In this document: positions 34,723 to 42,867 of the stretch, one piece after another
Layout: each line of letters begins with the position of its first letter
Numbering within the stretch: position 1 is the first letter of the stretch
Assembly (NCBI GenBank): GCA_050946055.1
Contig: JBMNUB010000014.1
Coordinates: 1-56,654, forward strand
Length of the DNA: 56,654 nt
Direction: 5' to 3'
Origin: Fimadaptatus sp050946055
GTDB taxonomy: Bacteria > Bacillota > Clostridia > Christensenellales > Aristaeellaceae
Notes under the pieces: generated by a model
Database searches by the model: none
What the model was told of the DNA's origin: nothing
The model's input: only the letters and a program-made list of their open reading frames with translations
Program-made: the position numbers and the translations under genes

Positions 34723-35092
34723 CCAGTCCGCTCTCCTCCCCGCCATACAGCTCTATAACCAGCCTGTGCGGCAGGCAGATTATCGCTTCGCCGCCGTGCG
34801 ATATCGCGCCCTGACGCACGCAGTATCCGTCCGGGCAGTTGGCGTGCGCCATGCTCACGCGCCCTTCATGCACGCTTATGACATTCTCCTGGCCCTCATA
34901 ATGCAGCTCATACTCGCCATCCTCGTCCAGAGCTATCTCGGCCACGAGCTGCGAATCCCTGTACACCCTCGCCACGCGCGCTTCATCCGCGCGCACCGGC
35001 AGCCACACCCACACGGCAAGCGCCACCGACAGCGCCAGTGCCGACGCTATTATCACCCAGTCGCCCACCTTCATTATGCGAAATATCTTCAT
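34706..35092 (-). CDS. NusG domain II-containing membrane protein
   Basis: 128 residues: an N-terminal membrane anchor (WVIIASALALSVALAVWVWL) and an outside domain of about 95 residues with the conserved HANCPDGYCVRQGAI segment including two cysteines, the signature of NusG-II domains. It is not a transcription factor; the domain is found in exported proteins next to Gx transporters and FMN-binding proteins. It overlaps the downstream Gx gene, which indicates a two-gene operon. No strong ribosome binding site is visible before ATG 35092; ATG 35074 is an alternative. Confidence 0.85.
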   Translation of the reverse strand: MKIFRIMKVGDWVIIASALALSVALAVWVWLPVRADEARVARVYRDSQLVAEIALDEDGEYELHYEGQENVISVHEGRVSMAHANCPDGYCVRQGAISHGGEAIICLPHRLVIELYGGEESGLDAIAS

Positions 35093-35229
35093 ATGATGTC
35101 CATGCCATGCCTATCGGCCCGCCGCGCTCCGTGTCGCGCGGCACACGCCGCTTGTCAATGCAAACCGCCACAGTTCCTGCCCGGCTCTGCGGACATTGCC
35201 CGCCGCGCCCGGACACATGGCGCATGCCG

Positions 35230-36360
35230 TCACCTTACCGCCACCATGCCCAGCTGGTAATAGCCGTCCCTGCCGCCCGGCATGGTCAGGCTCAGGCGCA
35301 CGTTCTCATCCGCAGTGAGGTTTATGGACACGCACAGCTCATACTGTCCCGGCTCTATAAAGCAGGGTATGTCTATATAGCCGTCCAGCGCCACCGGCTC
35401 GCTGCTCAGCACGCGCAGGTCTATGTCCTGCACCTCGCTTGCAAATACCTCGCCGTTTCGCCACAGCGTGAGCCTAAGCTCATGCTCGTCATATGGCGTA
35501 GTGACGCCCGCGTTGTCCACCGTCATGTTTACGAACAGGCGGTCGCCCGTGCGCGTAAAGCTGTGCCATTCGGCGTACCTAACGCCCAGCGCCCAGCCCA
35601 CTCGCCCGGAGAGCGGCTCGCCATCTCCGCCGTCCAGCACATACGACAGGTGATTGCCGAATATCTGCTCGCCCGTGCCAGCCACCGGCGTGTCCACCCA
35701 GCTGCCATCCGCCCTGTCAGGCGCGCGGTAAAGCCCGTCCGCAGAGGGACAGAGCAGATACAACCCGTGCAGCTGCGCGTCCATGCCTTCCAGCTGCGCA
35801 TCTGTCTGAAGGTATTCGCAGTCGCCGCGCTGCGCAAGCAGCTGGCATATCGCATCCAGACAGCGGCGCAGGTGTTCATCCCTGTATGCATCGGGGTCAT
35901 CCGCCGCCGCTATGCCGCTCATGGTATGCTCAGGCACCTGCGATGCATCGAACATGACCACATAGCGCGCACCGCCCTCCAGCAGAGGCGCGCCGTCCGG
36001 CAGCACGTATTCGCCCGCAGAAGGCTCTGCCTGCGCCCAGATGATGCTCCAGCTCTTTAGATACCCATGCTGCGCGTCCACCACGCCCATCAGCGGATTC
36101 TCGCCCGTCTCTGTCATGGCGTAATCCACGCGATAGTGCGCAGGATGCACGCGGATGCTGGCCGCGACTATTATCAGCACCATAAGCACTATCGTTACCC
36201 AGGCAAACTTCGACCTCAGCGTTATCGGCGTTTCGGTCACGGTGTCCACTTCGCGCTCGCGTCTCTGCCGCGCCCGCGCCTTCATGCGCGCCGAAAGCTG
36301 CTTGGCCTTGAGCTTGTGCGCAGACCTGTCCTCGCGAAGTTTATTTTTGCCGCCTGCCAA
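35230..36360 (-). CDS. Membrane-anchored protein with a DUF4832-like outer region
   Basis: 376 residues. The N-terminal 45 residues are very basic (KLKAKQLSARMKARARQRR) and cytoplasmic, followed by one membrane segment (FAWVTIVLMVLIIVAASI). The outer part starts with NPLMGVVDAQHGYL and IWAQAEPSAGEYVLPDG, which resembles the start of DUF4832/DUF4874 proteins that have a TIM-barrel-like fold. The C-terminal 130 residues are beta-rich. Function unknown; extracellular carbohydrate interaction is a guess from the fold. It precedes the NusG-II gene by 137 bases on the same strand. Confidence 0.6.
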   Translation of the reverse strand: MAGGKNKLREDRSAHKLKAKQLSARMKARARQRREREVDTVTETPITLRSKFAWVTIVLMVLIIVAASIRVHPAHYRVDYAMTETGENPLMGVVDAQHGYLKSWSIIWAQAEPSAGEYVLPDGAPLLEGGARYVVMFDASQVPEHTMSGIAAADDPDAYRDEHLRRCLDAICQLLAQRGDCEYLQTDAQLEGMDAQLHGLYLLCPSADGLYRAPDRADGSWVDTPVAGTGEQIFGNHLSYVLDGGDGEPLSGRVGWALGVRYAEWHSFTRTGDRLFVNMTVDNAGVTTPYDEHELRLTLWRNGEVFASEVQDIDLRVLSSEPVALDGYIDIPCFIEPGQYELCVSINLTADENVRLSLTMPGGRDGYYQLGMVAVR

Positions 36361-36778
36361 TGCCGTTCACCCCGCATGACATAGTTTTGACCTCTGTTCC
36401 GAATAAGTATACCGCAGTTTCAATATTATGGCAAGCATGGGTACGTGGCATATTTTTGAACTTGCAGCCGCCAAATGGATGCGGCGCACATTAATCGGCA
36501 TGGGCAGCCGGCTCGCGCATGGCGAACATGGGCTTTGCCTGCGCGCCTGAATCAGCGGCGTTTGCCCGAGCGTGCTGAGCATTGCGGGACACATATTTGC
36601 CCCATAAGACGCGCAGTTGTCATTTCGTGCGGCACACGGCTTGCCGGGCTTATGGACGGCCATCGAACGTCTTTCTGCGCCCGCTTCGCCGCCGGTCGCC
36701 ATGCCCGCGCCTGATTCAATTCCGGCGTTTCAGCATTTTGCCCTCAGCGGCCCGCTCATGTGCCGCCTCATAAAGGCC
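36361..36778. other. Gene-free stretch between divergent genes
   Basis: The region between the membrane-anchored protein and cggR contains short open frames with no ribosome binding site or recognisable protein. It is CGC- and GCC-rich. The only structure I see is the dyad at 36779-36835 at its end. Confidence 0.5.
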
Positions 36779-36835
36779 GCTTTGCAAGGCGTTTGCCGCG
36801 GACGCGGCCTGCATATATTCCGCGCCTTGCAAAGC
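36779..36835. repeat. Nested dyad upstream of the cggR promoter
   Basis: GCTTTGCAAGGCG (36779-36791) pairs perfectly with CGCCTTGCAAAGC (36823-36835). The 31-base loop contains a second palindrome, GCCGCG-GA-CGCGGC. It ends 26 bases before the -35 box. It could be a terminator-like structure or a regulator site. Confidence 0.6.
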
Positions 36836-36861
36836 CGCGCGGCAAATATTCGCCTTTTACC

Positions 36862-36890
36862 TTGCCAAATGTTGAAAAACGTGGTAAAAT
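36862..36890 (+). promoter_or_regulatory. Promoter of the cggR-pgk-tpiA-gpmI cluster
   Basis: TTGCCA (36862-36867) and TAAAAT (36885-36890), spacer 17. An inverted repeat CGGGTCAAAATCAGCCCG in the leader (about 36917-36934) may be an autoregulatory site. Confidence 0.55.
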
Positions 36891-36954
36891 GCTATCAAGG
36901 GGCAAAATGAGCCATGCGGGTCAAAATCAGCCCGATATGGGTAAGGAGGGCGCA

Positions 36955-38007
36955 ATGGACGAAAACACCATTCATGAACTCACAAAATTGACGCCCACGC
37001 TCATGCAGCCGGTGTTCAACTGCGCGCTGATGCTGGATCGCATAGCCGCGTTGCAGCCGGTAGGGCGACGCGCGCTGGCCAACCGGCTCCACATGAGCGA
37101 GCGCGAAGTGCGTTCGCTGGCAGACGAGCTGAAGAATTCTGGATATCTGAAGATCGACGCGGCCGGCATGGTACTCACGCCCGCCGCGCAGGAGCCTCTC
37201 AAGACCGCTCAGGCGCTGGTGCGCTCGCTGCGCGCGCTAAGCTCTCTGGAGACCAAGCTCAACCACCTGTTGGGCGTGGGGCGCGTGATAGTCGTAGCGG
37301 GCGATTCCGACGAGGACAAGAGCGTGCTGGACGAGATGGGGCGCGCTGCGGCCGGCAAGCTACGGCCCATGCTCCACGACGGCGCGACGCTGGCCGTGAC
37401 CGGTGGCACCACGATAGCCGCAGTCGCGCGCAGCATACCCTCTGGCCCGCCCATCGACATACAGGTGCTGCCCGCGCGCGGGGGTCTTGGGCGCACGGTC
37501 GAGACTCAGGCAGGCACGCTGGCGGCCGAGATGGCGCGCAGGCTGGGCGGGCATCACAGGCTGATGCACCTGCCCGACACGCTCACCCCCGCCGCGCAGC
37601 GCGAGATGCTCAAGCTACCCGAGATACGCGAGGTAATGGACATGCTCAGCCGCACGGACGTGCTGATATACGGCATAGGCCGCGCCGACGACATGGCGCG
37701 CAACCGCCGCATGCAGCCCGATGAGCTGAATTCGCTGTGCGAGCGCGGCGCGGTCGCCGAGGCGTTCGGCTACTACTTCGACAGCGAGGGGCAGCCCGTA
37801 ATGGCCGCGACCAGCGTGGGTCTGGACATAGAGCATGTCGAGCATGTGAGCCAGGTGATAGCCGTAGCGGGAGGTGCGCGCAAGGCCGATGCCATACTCG
37901 CAGTCACCCGCCATCACCGCCATGACCTGCTGGTCACCGACGAGGGCGCGGCCCGGCAGATACTTCATAATATTCAGCTTGCCACACAGCACAGGAGTGT
38001 GCTATAA
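36955..38007 (+). CDS. cggR: CggR, central glycolytic gene regulator (SorC family)
   Basis: 350 residues from ATG 36955 with AAGGAGG upstream. A DNA-binding N-terminus (helix-turn-helix around RRALANRLHMSEREVRSLADEL, residues 35-55) is followed by a SorC sugar-binding domain with LAVTGGTTIAAVARS, LPARGGLGRTVETQAG and YGIGRADDMARNR motifs. In Bacillus-type systems CggR represses the lower glycolytic operon until fructose 1,6-bisphosphate binds. Here it is followed by pgk, tpiA and gpmI, which supports that role, but gapA, normally the first enzyme of the operon, is missing. Confidence 0.93.
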   Translation: MDENTIHELTKLTPTLMQPVFNCALMLDRIAALQPVGRRALANRLHMSEREVRSLADELKNSGYLKIDAAGMVLTPAAQEPLKTAQALVRSLRALSSLETKLNHLLGVGRVIVVAGDSDEDKSVLDEMGRAAAGKLRPMLHDGATLAVTGGTTIAAVARSIPSGPPIDIQVLPARGGLGRTVETQAGTLAAEMARRLGGHHRLMHLPDTLTPAAQREMLKLPEIREVMDMLSRTDVLIYGIGRADDMARNRRMQPDELNSLCERGAVAEAFGYYFDSEGQPVMAATSVGLDIEHVEHVSQVIAVAGGARKADAILAVTRHHRHDLLVTDEGAARQILHNIQLATQHRSVL

Positions 38008-38008
38008 T
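37979..38008 (+). promoter_or_regulatory. Internal promoter before pgk with a dyad in its spacer
   Basis: TTGCCA (37979-37984) and TATAAT (38003-38008), spacer 18; the -10 box overlaps the cggR stop codon. The spacer contains GCACA-GGAG-TGTGC, a 5+5 dyad that could be an operator for a glycolytic repressor. It would allow high pgk expression independent of cggR. Confidence 0.55.
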
Positions 38009-38053
38009 AATAGTAATAGCGGTCTACCATCAAAACAAGGAGTGTTGACGATC

Positions 38054-39241
38054 ATGAGCAAGAAGACTATCGAAGACGTCCAGGTTTCCGGCAAGAAGGT
38101 TCTGGTCCGCTGCGACTTTAACGTGCCGCTCGACGGCGATGGCAACATCACCGACGATAACCGCATCCGCGCGGCTCTGCCCACCATCAAGTATCTGCTT
38201 GAGAACAATGCCGCCGTTATACTCTGCTCCCACATGGGCCGTCCCAAGGGCGAGTTCAACATGAAGTACTCCCTCAAGCCCGTGGCTGCGCGCCTGAGCG
38301 AGCTGCTGGGCAAGGAAGTGCCGCTGGCTGCCGACGTAATCGGCGACAGCGCCAAGGCCATGGCCGCCGCCCTCAAGCCCGGCGATGCCATGCTGATTGA
38401 GAACGTTCGCTTCCACAAGGAAGAGGAAAAGAACGATCCCGCCTTCGCCAAGGAGCTGGCTTCTCTGGCCGAGATGTATGTAAACGACGCTTTCGGCACC
38501 GCGCACCGCGCGCATGCCTCCACTGAGGGCGTGACCCACTTCCTGACCCCCTGCGTTGCCGGTTACCTCATCGGCAAGGAGCTGGGCGTTATGGGCGCGG
38601 CTCTGGAGAACCCCGTGCGTCCCTTCCTGGCCATACTGGGCGGTGCCAAGGTTTCCGACAAGATCGGTGTCATCAAGAACCTGCTGGACAAGGTTGACGT
38701 GCTGCTGATAGGCGGCGGCATGAGCTACACATTCCAGAAGGCGCTGGGCGGCCATGTCGGCAAGTCCCTGCTCGAGGAGGACAAGGTGGAGCTGGCCAAG
38801 GAGCTGATGGCTCTGGCCAAGGAAAAGGGCGTAAAGATGCTGCTGCCCGTTGACAACGAGGCCGGCGATTCCTTCTCCAACGATGCTCTGCGCATCACCG
38901 TTCATTCCACCGAGATACCCGACGGCTTCGAGGGTCTGGACATAGGACCTGTGACCCAGCAGATGTTCGCCGACGAGATCCACAAGGCCAAGACCATCAT
39001 CTGGAACGGACCTGTGGGCGTGTCCGAGTTCCCGAACTTCGCCTTCGGCACCAAGGCTGTGGCTCAGGCCATGGCTGAGACCGACGCCATAACCATCATC
39101 GGCGGCGGCGACTCCGCGGCGGCGGTCGAGAAGCTGGGCTATGCCGACAAGATGTCCCACATCTCCACCGGCGGCGGCGCTTCCCTTGAGTTCCTCGAGG
39201 GCAAGGAGCTGCCCGGCGTAGCCGCTCTGGACGACAAGTAA
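38054..39241 (+). CDS. pgk: Phosphoglycerate kinase
   Basis: 395 residues, the family norm. It moves phosphate from 1,3-bisphosphoglycerate to ADP in glycolysis. The N-terminal domain shows RCDFNVPLDGDGNI, SHMGRPKGEFN and RFHKEEEKND; the nucleotide domain shows AILGGAKVSDKIGV, WNGPVGVSEFPNF and GGGDSAAAVEKLG. Codon choice differs from most of the window: 15 of 22 Ile codons are ATC and 6 ATA, consistent with high expression. AAGGAG lies about 12 bases before ATG 38054, slightly far. A strong terminator follows at 39262-39293. Confidence 0.98.
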   Translation: MSKKTIEDVQVSGKKVLVRCDFNVPLDGDGNITDDNRIRAALPTIKYLLENNAAVILCSHMGRPKGEFNMKYSLKPVAARLSELLGKEVPLAADVIGDSAKAMAAALKPGDAMLIENVRFHKEEEKNDPAFAKELASLAEMYVNDAFGTAHRAHASTEGVTHFLTPCVAGYLIGKELGVMGAALENPVRPFLAILGGAKVSDKIGVIKNLLDKVDVLLIGGGMSYTFQKALGGHVGKSLLEEDKVELAKELMALAKEKGVKMLLPVDNEAGDSFSNDALRITVHSTEIPDGFEGLDIGPVTQQMFADEIHKAKTIIWNGPVGVSEFPNFAFGTKAVAQAMAETDAITIIGGGDSAAAVEKLGYADKMSHISTGGGASLEFLEGKELPGVAALDDK

Positions 39242-39261
39242 TATACGGCTTAAACCTTATC

Positions 39262-39293
39262 GCGGGACGGGGATTCTTCCCTGCCCCGCTTTT
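39262..39293 (+). terminator. Intrinsic terminator after pgk
   Basis: A 12-base stem (39262-39273 with 39278-39289, one mismatch) with a TTCT loop is followed by TTTT. It separates pgk from tpiA, so partial read-through or a separate tpiA promoter is expected. Confidence 0.75.
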
Positions 39294-39310
39294 GCTGAAA
39301 AAATTAACCG

Positions 39311-39347
39311 CCGCATTGCCACTTAATACATAATGCGGTTGTATAAT
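39311..39347 (+). promoter_or_regulatory. tpiA promoter region with inverted repeat
   Basis: TATAAT lies at 39342-39347. An inverted repeat CCGCATT-N14-AATGCGG (39311-39338) covers the place of the -35 box, where the match to consensus is weak (TTGCCA at 39316, spacer 20). The repeat is a candidate operator. Confidence 0.4.
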
Positions 39348-39416
39348 CTTCACGTAATGAATGCGCGACATTTGCGCGCCCATTTTAATTGACAATAATT
39401 GCGGAGGTATGTTGAT

Positions 39417-40169
39417 ATGCGTAAACCGATAATCGCCGGCAACTGGAAGATGAACAAGACTCCCGCCGAGGCCGTGGCTCTGGTGACCGAGCTGATACCG
39501 CTGGTCAAGGATGCCAAGTGCGACGTAGTAGTCTGCCCGCCCGCCGTGAACCTGGCTCCTGTGGCTGAGGCCGTGCGCGGCACCAACATCAAGGTCGGCG
39601 CTCAGAACGTACACTTCAAGGCCAGCGGCGCCTTCACCGGCGAGCTGAGCTGCGACATGCTCAAGGCTGTGGGCTGCGAATACGTGATAATCGGCCACAG
39701 CGAGCGCCGTCAGTACTTCGGCGAGACCGACAAGACCGTCAACCTGCGCACCGTCGCCGCCGTGCGCGCCGGCCTCAAGCCCATAATCTGCGTGGGCGAG
39801 ATGCTGGACGAGCGCGAGTCCGGCTATACCGACACCATAGTGTCCTACCAGACCCTGATGGCGCTGGAAGGCCTGACTGCTGAGGAGATAGAGACCTGCG
39901 TAATCGCCTACGAGCCTGTATGGGCGATAGGCACCGGCAAGACCGCCACCGACGAGCAGGCCAACGAGACCATCGGCGTGATCCGCAAGGCCATAGCCGG
40001 CCGCTACGGCGATGAGCTGGCTGGCAAGGTGCGCATACAGTACGGCGGCAGCATGAACCCCGGCAACGTAAAGGGTCTGATGGCGCAGCCCGAGATCGAC
40101 GGCGGCCTCATCGGCGGTGCCAGCCTCAAGGCGCCCGACTTTGCCAAGGTAGTCGCGCTGGGCGAATGA
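39417..40169 (+). CDS. tpiA: Triosephosphate isomerase
   Basis: 250 residues. It interconverts dihydroxyacetone phosphate and glyceraldehyde 3-phosphate. The family motifs are GNWKMNKT (catalytic Lys), VIIGHSERR (catalytic His), the YEPVWAIGTGKTA loop (catalytic Glu and loop 6) and QYGGSMNPGN near the phosphate site. The ATG at 39417 was chosen because GGAGG is 9 bases upstream and it gives the standard N-terminus; an upstream ATG at 39399 lacks a site. gpmI follows after 16 bases. Confidence 0.98.
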   Translation: MRKPIIAGNWKMNKTPAEAVALVTELIPLVKDAKCDVVVCPPAVNLAPVAEAVRGTNIKVGAQNVHFKASGAFTGELSCDMLKAVGCEYVIIGHSERRQYFGETDKTVNLRTVAAVRAGLKPIICVGEMLDERESGYTDTIVSYQTLMALEGLTAEEIETCVIAYEPVWAIGTGKTATDEQANETIGVIRKAIAGRYGDELAGKVRIQYGGSMNPGNVKGLMAQPEIDGGLIGGASLKAPDFAKVVALGE

Positions 40170-40185
40170 CAAGGAGCTAAGTGAT

Positions 40186-41730
40186 ATGAAAAAAGGTATG
40201 ACCGCTCTTATAATAATGGACGGCTTCGGCATAAACAACAGCCATGACGGCAACGCCATATTCCAGGCCGGCACGCCCAATCTGGACGCGCTCAAGGCCG
40301 CCTATCCCCACACTCAGATAGGCGCCTCCGGCATGGATGTAGGCCTGCCCGACGGCCAGATGGGCAACAGCGAGGTCGGCCACATGAACCTGGGCGCGGG
40401 CCGCATAGTCTATCAGGAGCTGACCCGCATAACCAAGTCCATATCCGACGGCGATTTCTTTGAGAATCAGGCGTTTTTGAACGCCATAGCCAACGTCAAG
40501 ACCACCGGCGGCGATCTGCACCTGATGGGTCTGCTCAGCGACGGCGGCGTTCACAGCCACATAGAGCATCTGTTCGCGCTGATACGTCTGGCCAAGCAGC
40601 AGGGGCTTAAGAACGTATACGTTCACGGCTTCATGGACGGCCGCGACGTGCCCCCGTCCAGCGGCATAGAGTATGTGCGTCAGCTGGAGAACTTCATGAC
40701 CGAGGAGAACTTCGGCGCGATAGCCACCATATCCGGCCGCTACTACGCCATGGACCGCGACAAGCGCTGGGATCGCGTGCAGCGCGCCTATGATGCCATA
40801 GTCTGCGGCAAGGGCGTGACCGCGATAAGCGCCATCACCGCCATGGCTCAGTCCTACGAGAAGGAAGAGACCGACGAGTTCGTGCAGCCCACCGTGATTC
40901 TCGCGGACGGCAAGCCCGTCTCCCAGGTCAAGGCAGGCGACAGCGTGATATTCTTCAACTTCCGCCCCGACCGCACCCGCGAGCTGACCCGCGCCATGAT
41001 AGAGCCGGAGTTCGACGGCTTCGAGCGCGAGGGCGGCTACCAGAAGGTGTACTTCGTCTCCATGACCAAGTACGACGAGACCTTCACCAACCTTGAGATA
41101 GCGTTCAAGCCCCAGACGCTGACCAACACTCTGGGCGAGTACGTATCTTCCAAGGGGCTGAAGCAGCTGCGCATAGCCGAGACCGAGAAGTACGCGCACG
41201 TCACGTTCTTCTTCAACGGCGGCGTAGAAGCGCCCAACGAGGGCGAGGATCGCGCGCTGATACCCTCCCCCAAGGTCGCTACCTACGACCTGCAGCCCGA
41301 GATGAGCGCCTATGAAGTGACCGAGGAGGCCGTGCGCCGCATAGACTCCGGCAAGTACGACATGATGATACTCAACTTCGCCAACTGCGACATGGTCGGT
41401 CACACCGGCATAATGCCCGCGGCTGAGAAGGCCGTGCGCGTAGTTGACGAGTGCGTGGGCAAGGTCGTGGACGCCATACTGCGTCAGAACGGCTCCCTGC
41501 TGATAACCGCCGACCACGGCAACGCCGACCAGATGGTCGATCCCGTGAACGGCGAGCCCTTCACCGCTCACACCACCAACCCCGTGCCGCTGATATACGT
41601 CAATCCCGCCGAGAAGGATGTAAAGCTGCGCGATGGCGGCCGTCTGGCCGACATTGCGCCCACCCTGCTGGACATGATGGGTCTGGAAAAGCCCGCCGAG
41701 ATGACCGGCGAGAGCATGATAGTGCGCTGA
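40186..41730 (+). CDS. gpmI: 2,3-bisphosphoglycerate-independent phosphoglycerate mutase
   Basis: 514 residues, the usual iPGM length. It converts 3- to 2-phosphoglycerate using two manganese ions and a phosphoserine intermediate. The alkaline-phosphatase-like motifs are LIIMDGFGINN, the catalytic serine in GQMGNSEVGHMN near residue 65, SDGGVHSH near 125, HGFMDGRD near 155, FNFRPDR near 260, and the late NFANCDMVGHTG and TADHGNAD. AAGGAG precedes ATG 40186, 16 bases after tpiA. Enolase, often next, is absent; the gene is followed by a hairpin at 41778-41811. Confidence 0.98.
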   Translation: MKKGMTALIIMDGFGINNSHDGNAIFQAGTPNLDALKAAYPHTQIGASGMDVGLPDGQMGNSEVGHMNLGAGRIVYQELTRITKSISDGDFFENQAFLNAIANVKTTGGDLHLMGLLSDGGVHSHIEHLFALIRLAKQQGLKNVYVHGFMDGRDVPPSSGIEYVRQLENFMTEENFGAIATISGRYYAMDRDKRWDRVQRAYDAIVCGKGVTAISAITAMAQSYEKEETDEFVQPTVILADGKPVSQVKAGDSVIFFNFRPDRTRELTRAMIEPEFDGFEREGGYQKVYFVSMTKYDETFTNLEIAFKPQTLTNTLGEYVSSKGLKQLRIAETEKYAHVTFFFNGGVEAPNEGEDRALIPSPKVATYDLQPEMSAYEVTEEAVRRIDSGKYDMMILNFANCDMVGHTGIMPAAEKAVRVVDECVGKVVDAILRQNGSLLITADHGNADQMVDPVNGEPFTAHTTNPVPLIYVNPAEKDVKLRDGGRLADIAPTLLDMMGLEKPAEMTGESMIVR

Positions 41731-41777
41731 GGCTACAGCCCAAGCTGCGCACCCATATCATTAACGAAATGATACAA

Positions 41778-41811
41778 AATGGCACTGACGCAAACGCGCG
41801 TCAGTGCCATT
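41778..41811. repeat. Hairpin repeat, copy 1 (terminator of gpmI)
   Basis: AATGGCACTGACG (41778-41790) pairs perfectly with 41799-41811. The 30-base sequence 41780-41809 is identical to 42279-42308. It follows the gpmI stop by 47 bases and may serve as its terminator, though no T-run follows. Confidence 0.75.
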
Positions 41812-42060
41812 CAGGCTATTGGAAAACCCATGAGAGTTCGAGAGGACTCGCAGCCCGCCGCCTTCAATCGCGCCCAACGCACATGTCGCTGGGCGCGCAT
41901 GATTTCTTGCGTTGGGAAAATCCACTGCGCAAAAATATCTTCCTTGCAGTTTCCACGCCGGCAAATCCTCAGTATCTCAGCGGGAACTGGCAGGGGTAGC
42001 ACTGGCGGAGAGATTCTCCCCCGTACACGCTTGTCAAGCGACTGTTTGGGCAAGCTGAAA

Positions 42061-42090
42061 TGGCACTTGCGCAAGCGCGCGTCAGTAGCA
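42061..42090. repeat. Hairpin repeat, diverged copy
   Basis: Starts TGGCACTTGCGCAAGCGCGC and aligns over 30 bases with copies 1 and 2, with several changes that weaken the stem. It lies in a gene-free stretch (41731-42334). Confidence 0.55.
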
Positions 42091-42125
42091 CAATCAAGGC
42101 CAGAGTTTTGCTGAGCAAAAGCCGC

Positions 42126-42156
42126 CTGCCTGAAACCTTCAAGAATTTTCAGGCAG
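42126..42156. repeat. Separate 10-bp hairpin in the spacer
   Basis: CTGCCTGAAA (42126-42135) pairs with TTTCAGGCAG (42147-42156). It has no sequence relation to the flanking 30-base repeats. Confidence 0.55.
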
Positions 42157-42278
42157 CCGGAATGGAGCTTCACTTTTCTCCATAATCGCGGACGATTTCT
42201 CGCCCAAAATGACGGAGCTGACGTAACACCGTCAACTCTTATCGACAGGCCGTTCTGATAGGCTTTGTTGACAGTCCG

Positions 42279-42308
42279 TGGCACTGACGCAAACGCGCGT
42301 CAGTGCCA
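42279..42308. repeat. Hairpin repeat, copy 2
   Basis: TGGCACTGACG ... CGTCAGTGCCA, identical over 30 bases to 41780-41809. It ends 26 bases before the GNAT start at 42335, so transcripts entering from the left would meet it just before that gene. Confidence 0.75.
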
Positions 42309-42334
42309 TTTAATCAATGACAGGAGGCATGCAG

Positions 42335-42865
42335 ATGATATTGCAGACCGGGCGCCTGCGCCTGCGCGAGATGACGCACGGCGACTATGACTCGCTATGC
42401 CTGATGCTGCGCGATGCGGAAGTGATGTATGCATACGCGCACGCATTCGACGAGGATGAAGCTTGGCAATGGCTTGAGCGCCAACTGGCGCGATATGCGC
42501 AATACGGCTTTGGCTTGTGGGCGGTCGAGCTGAAATCGACCGGCGAAATGATCGGCCAATGCGGATTGACCATGCAGGATTGTGATGGGCGGCAGGTATT
42601 GGAGGTGGGCTACCTGTTCCGCAAGGAGTTCTGGCACAACGGCTACGCCACCGAGGCCGCAATCGCCTGCCGCGATTATGCGTTCGACGCACTGGGCGCG
42701 CGCGAAGTTTTCTCGATAATACGCGACAATAACCTGCCCTCTCAGGCGGTCGCACGCCGCAACGGTATGGAACCGCGCAGCACATTCGTGAAGCATTACT
42801 ACGGCATAGACATGCCGCACATAGTCTTTTCGGTGCGCCGCGACGAGAAAGGCGCTGGAAACTGA
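42335..42865 (+). CDS. GNAT acetyltransferase, RimJ/RimL-like
   Basis: 176 residues from ATG 42335 with AGGAGG 7 bases upstream (an ATG at 42329 is too close). The N-terminal TGRLRLREMTHGDYDSL and the acetyl-CoA region VGYLFRKEFWHNGYATEAA are typical of ribosomal-protein-serine/alanine acetyltransferase relatives. The tail has SIIRDNNLPSQAVARRNGM. The acceptor is unknown. It is followed after 2 bases by a second, related GNAT gene, so the two arose by duplication or are used together. Confidence 0.88.
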   Translation: MILQTGRLRLREMTHGDYDSLCLMLRDAEVMYAYAHAFDEDEAWQWLERQLARYAQYGFGLWAVELKSTGEMIGQCGLTMQDCDGRQVLEVGYLFRKEFWHNGYATEAAIACRDYAFDALGAREVFSIIRDNNLPSQAVARRNGMEPRSTFVKHYYGIDMPHIVFSVRRDEKGAGN

Positions 42866-42867
42866 CG

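Noticed and set aside
36617..36910. 97-residue open frame upstream of cggR
   Set aside because: It crosses the nested dyad and the cggR promoter and lacks a ribosome binding site.
41811..42284. Minus-strand 157-residue open frame in the spacer after gpmI
   Set aside because: It starts with GTG inside a hairpin repeat, has no ribosome binding site and runs through three hairpins. I treat it as a chance reading of a repeat element.
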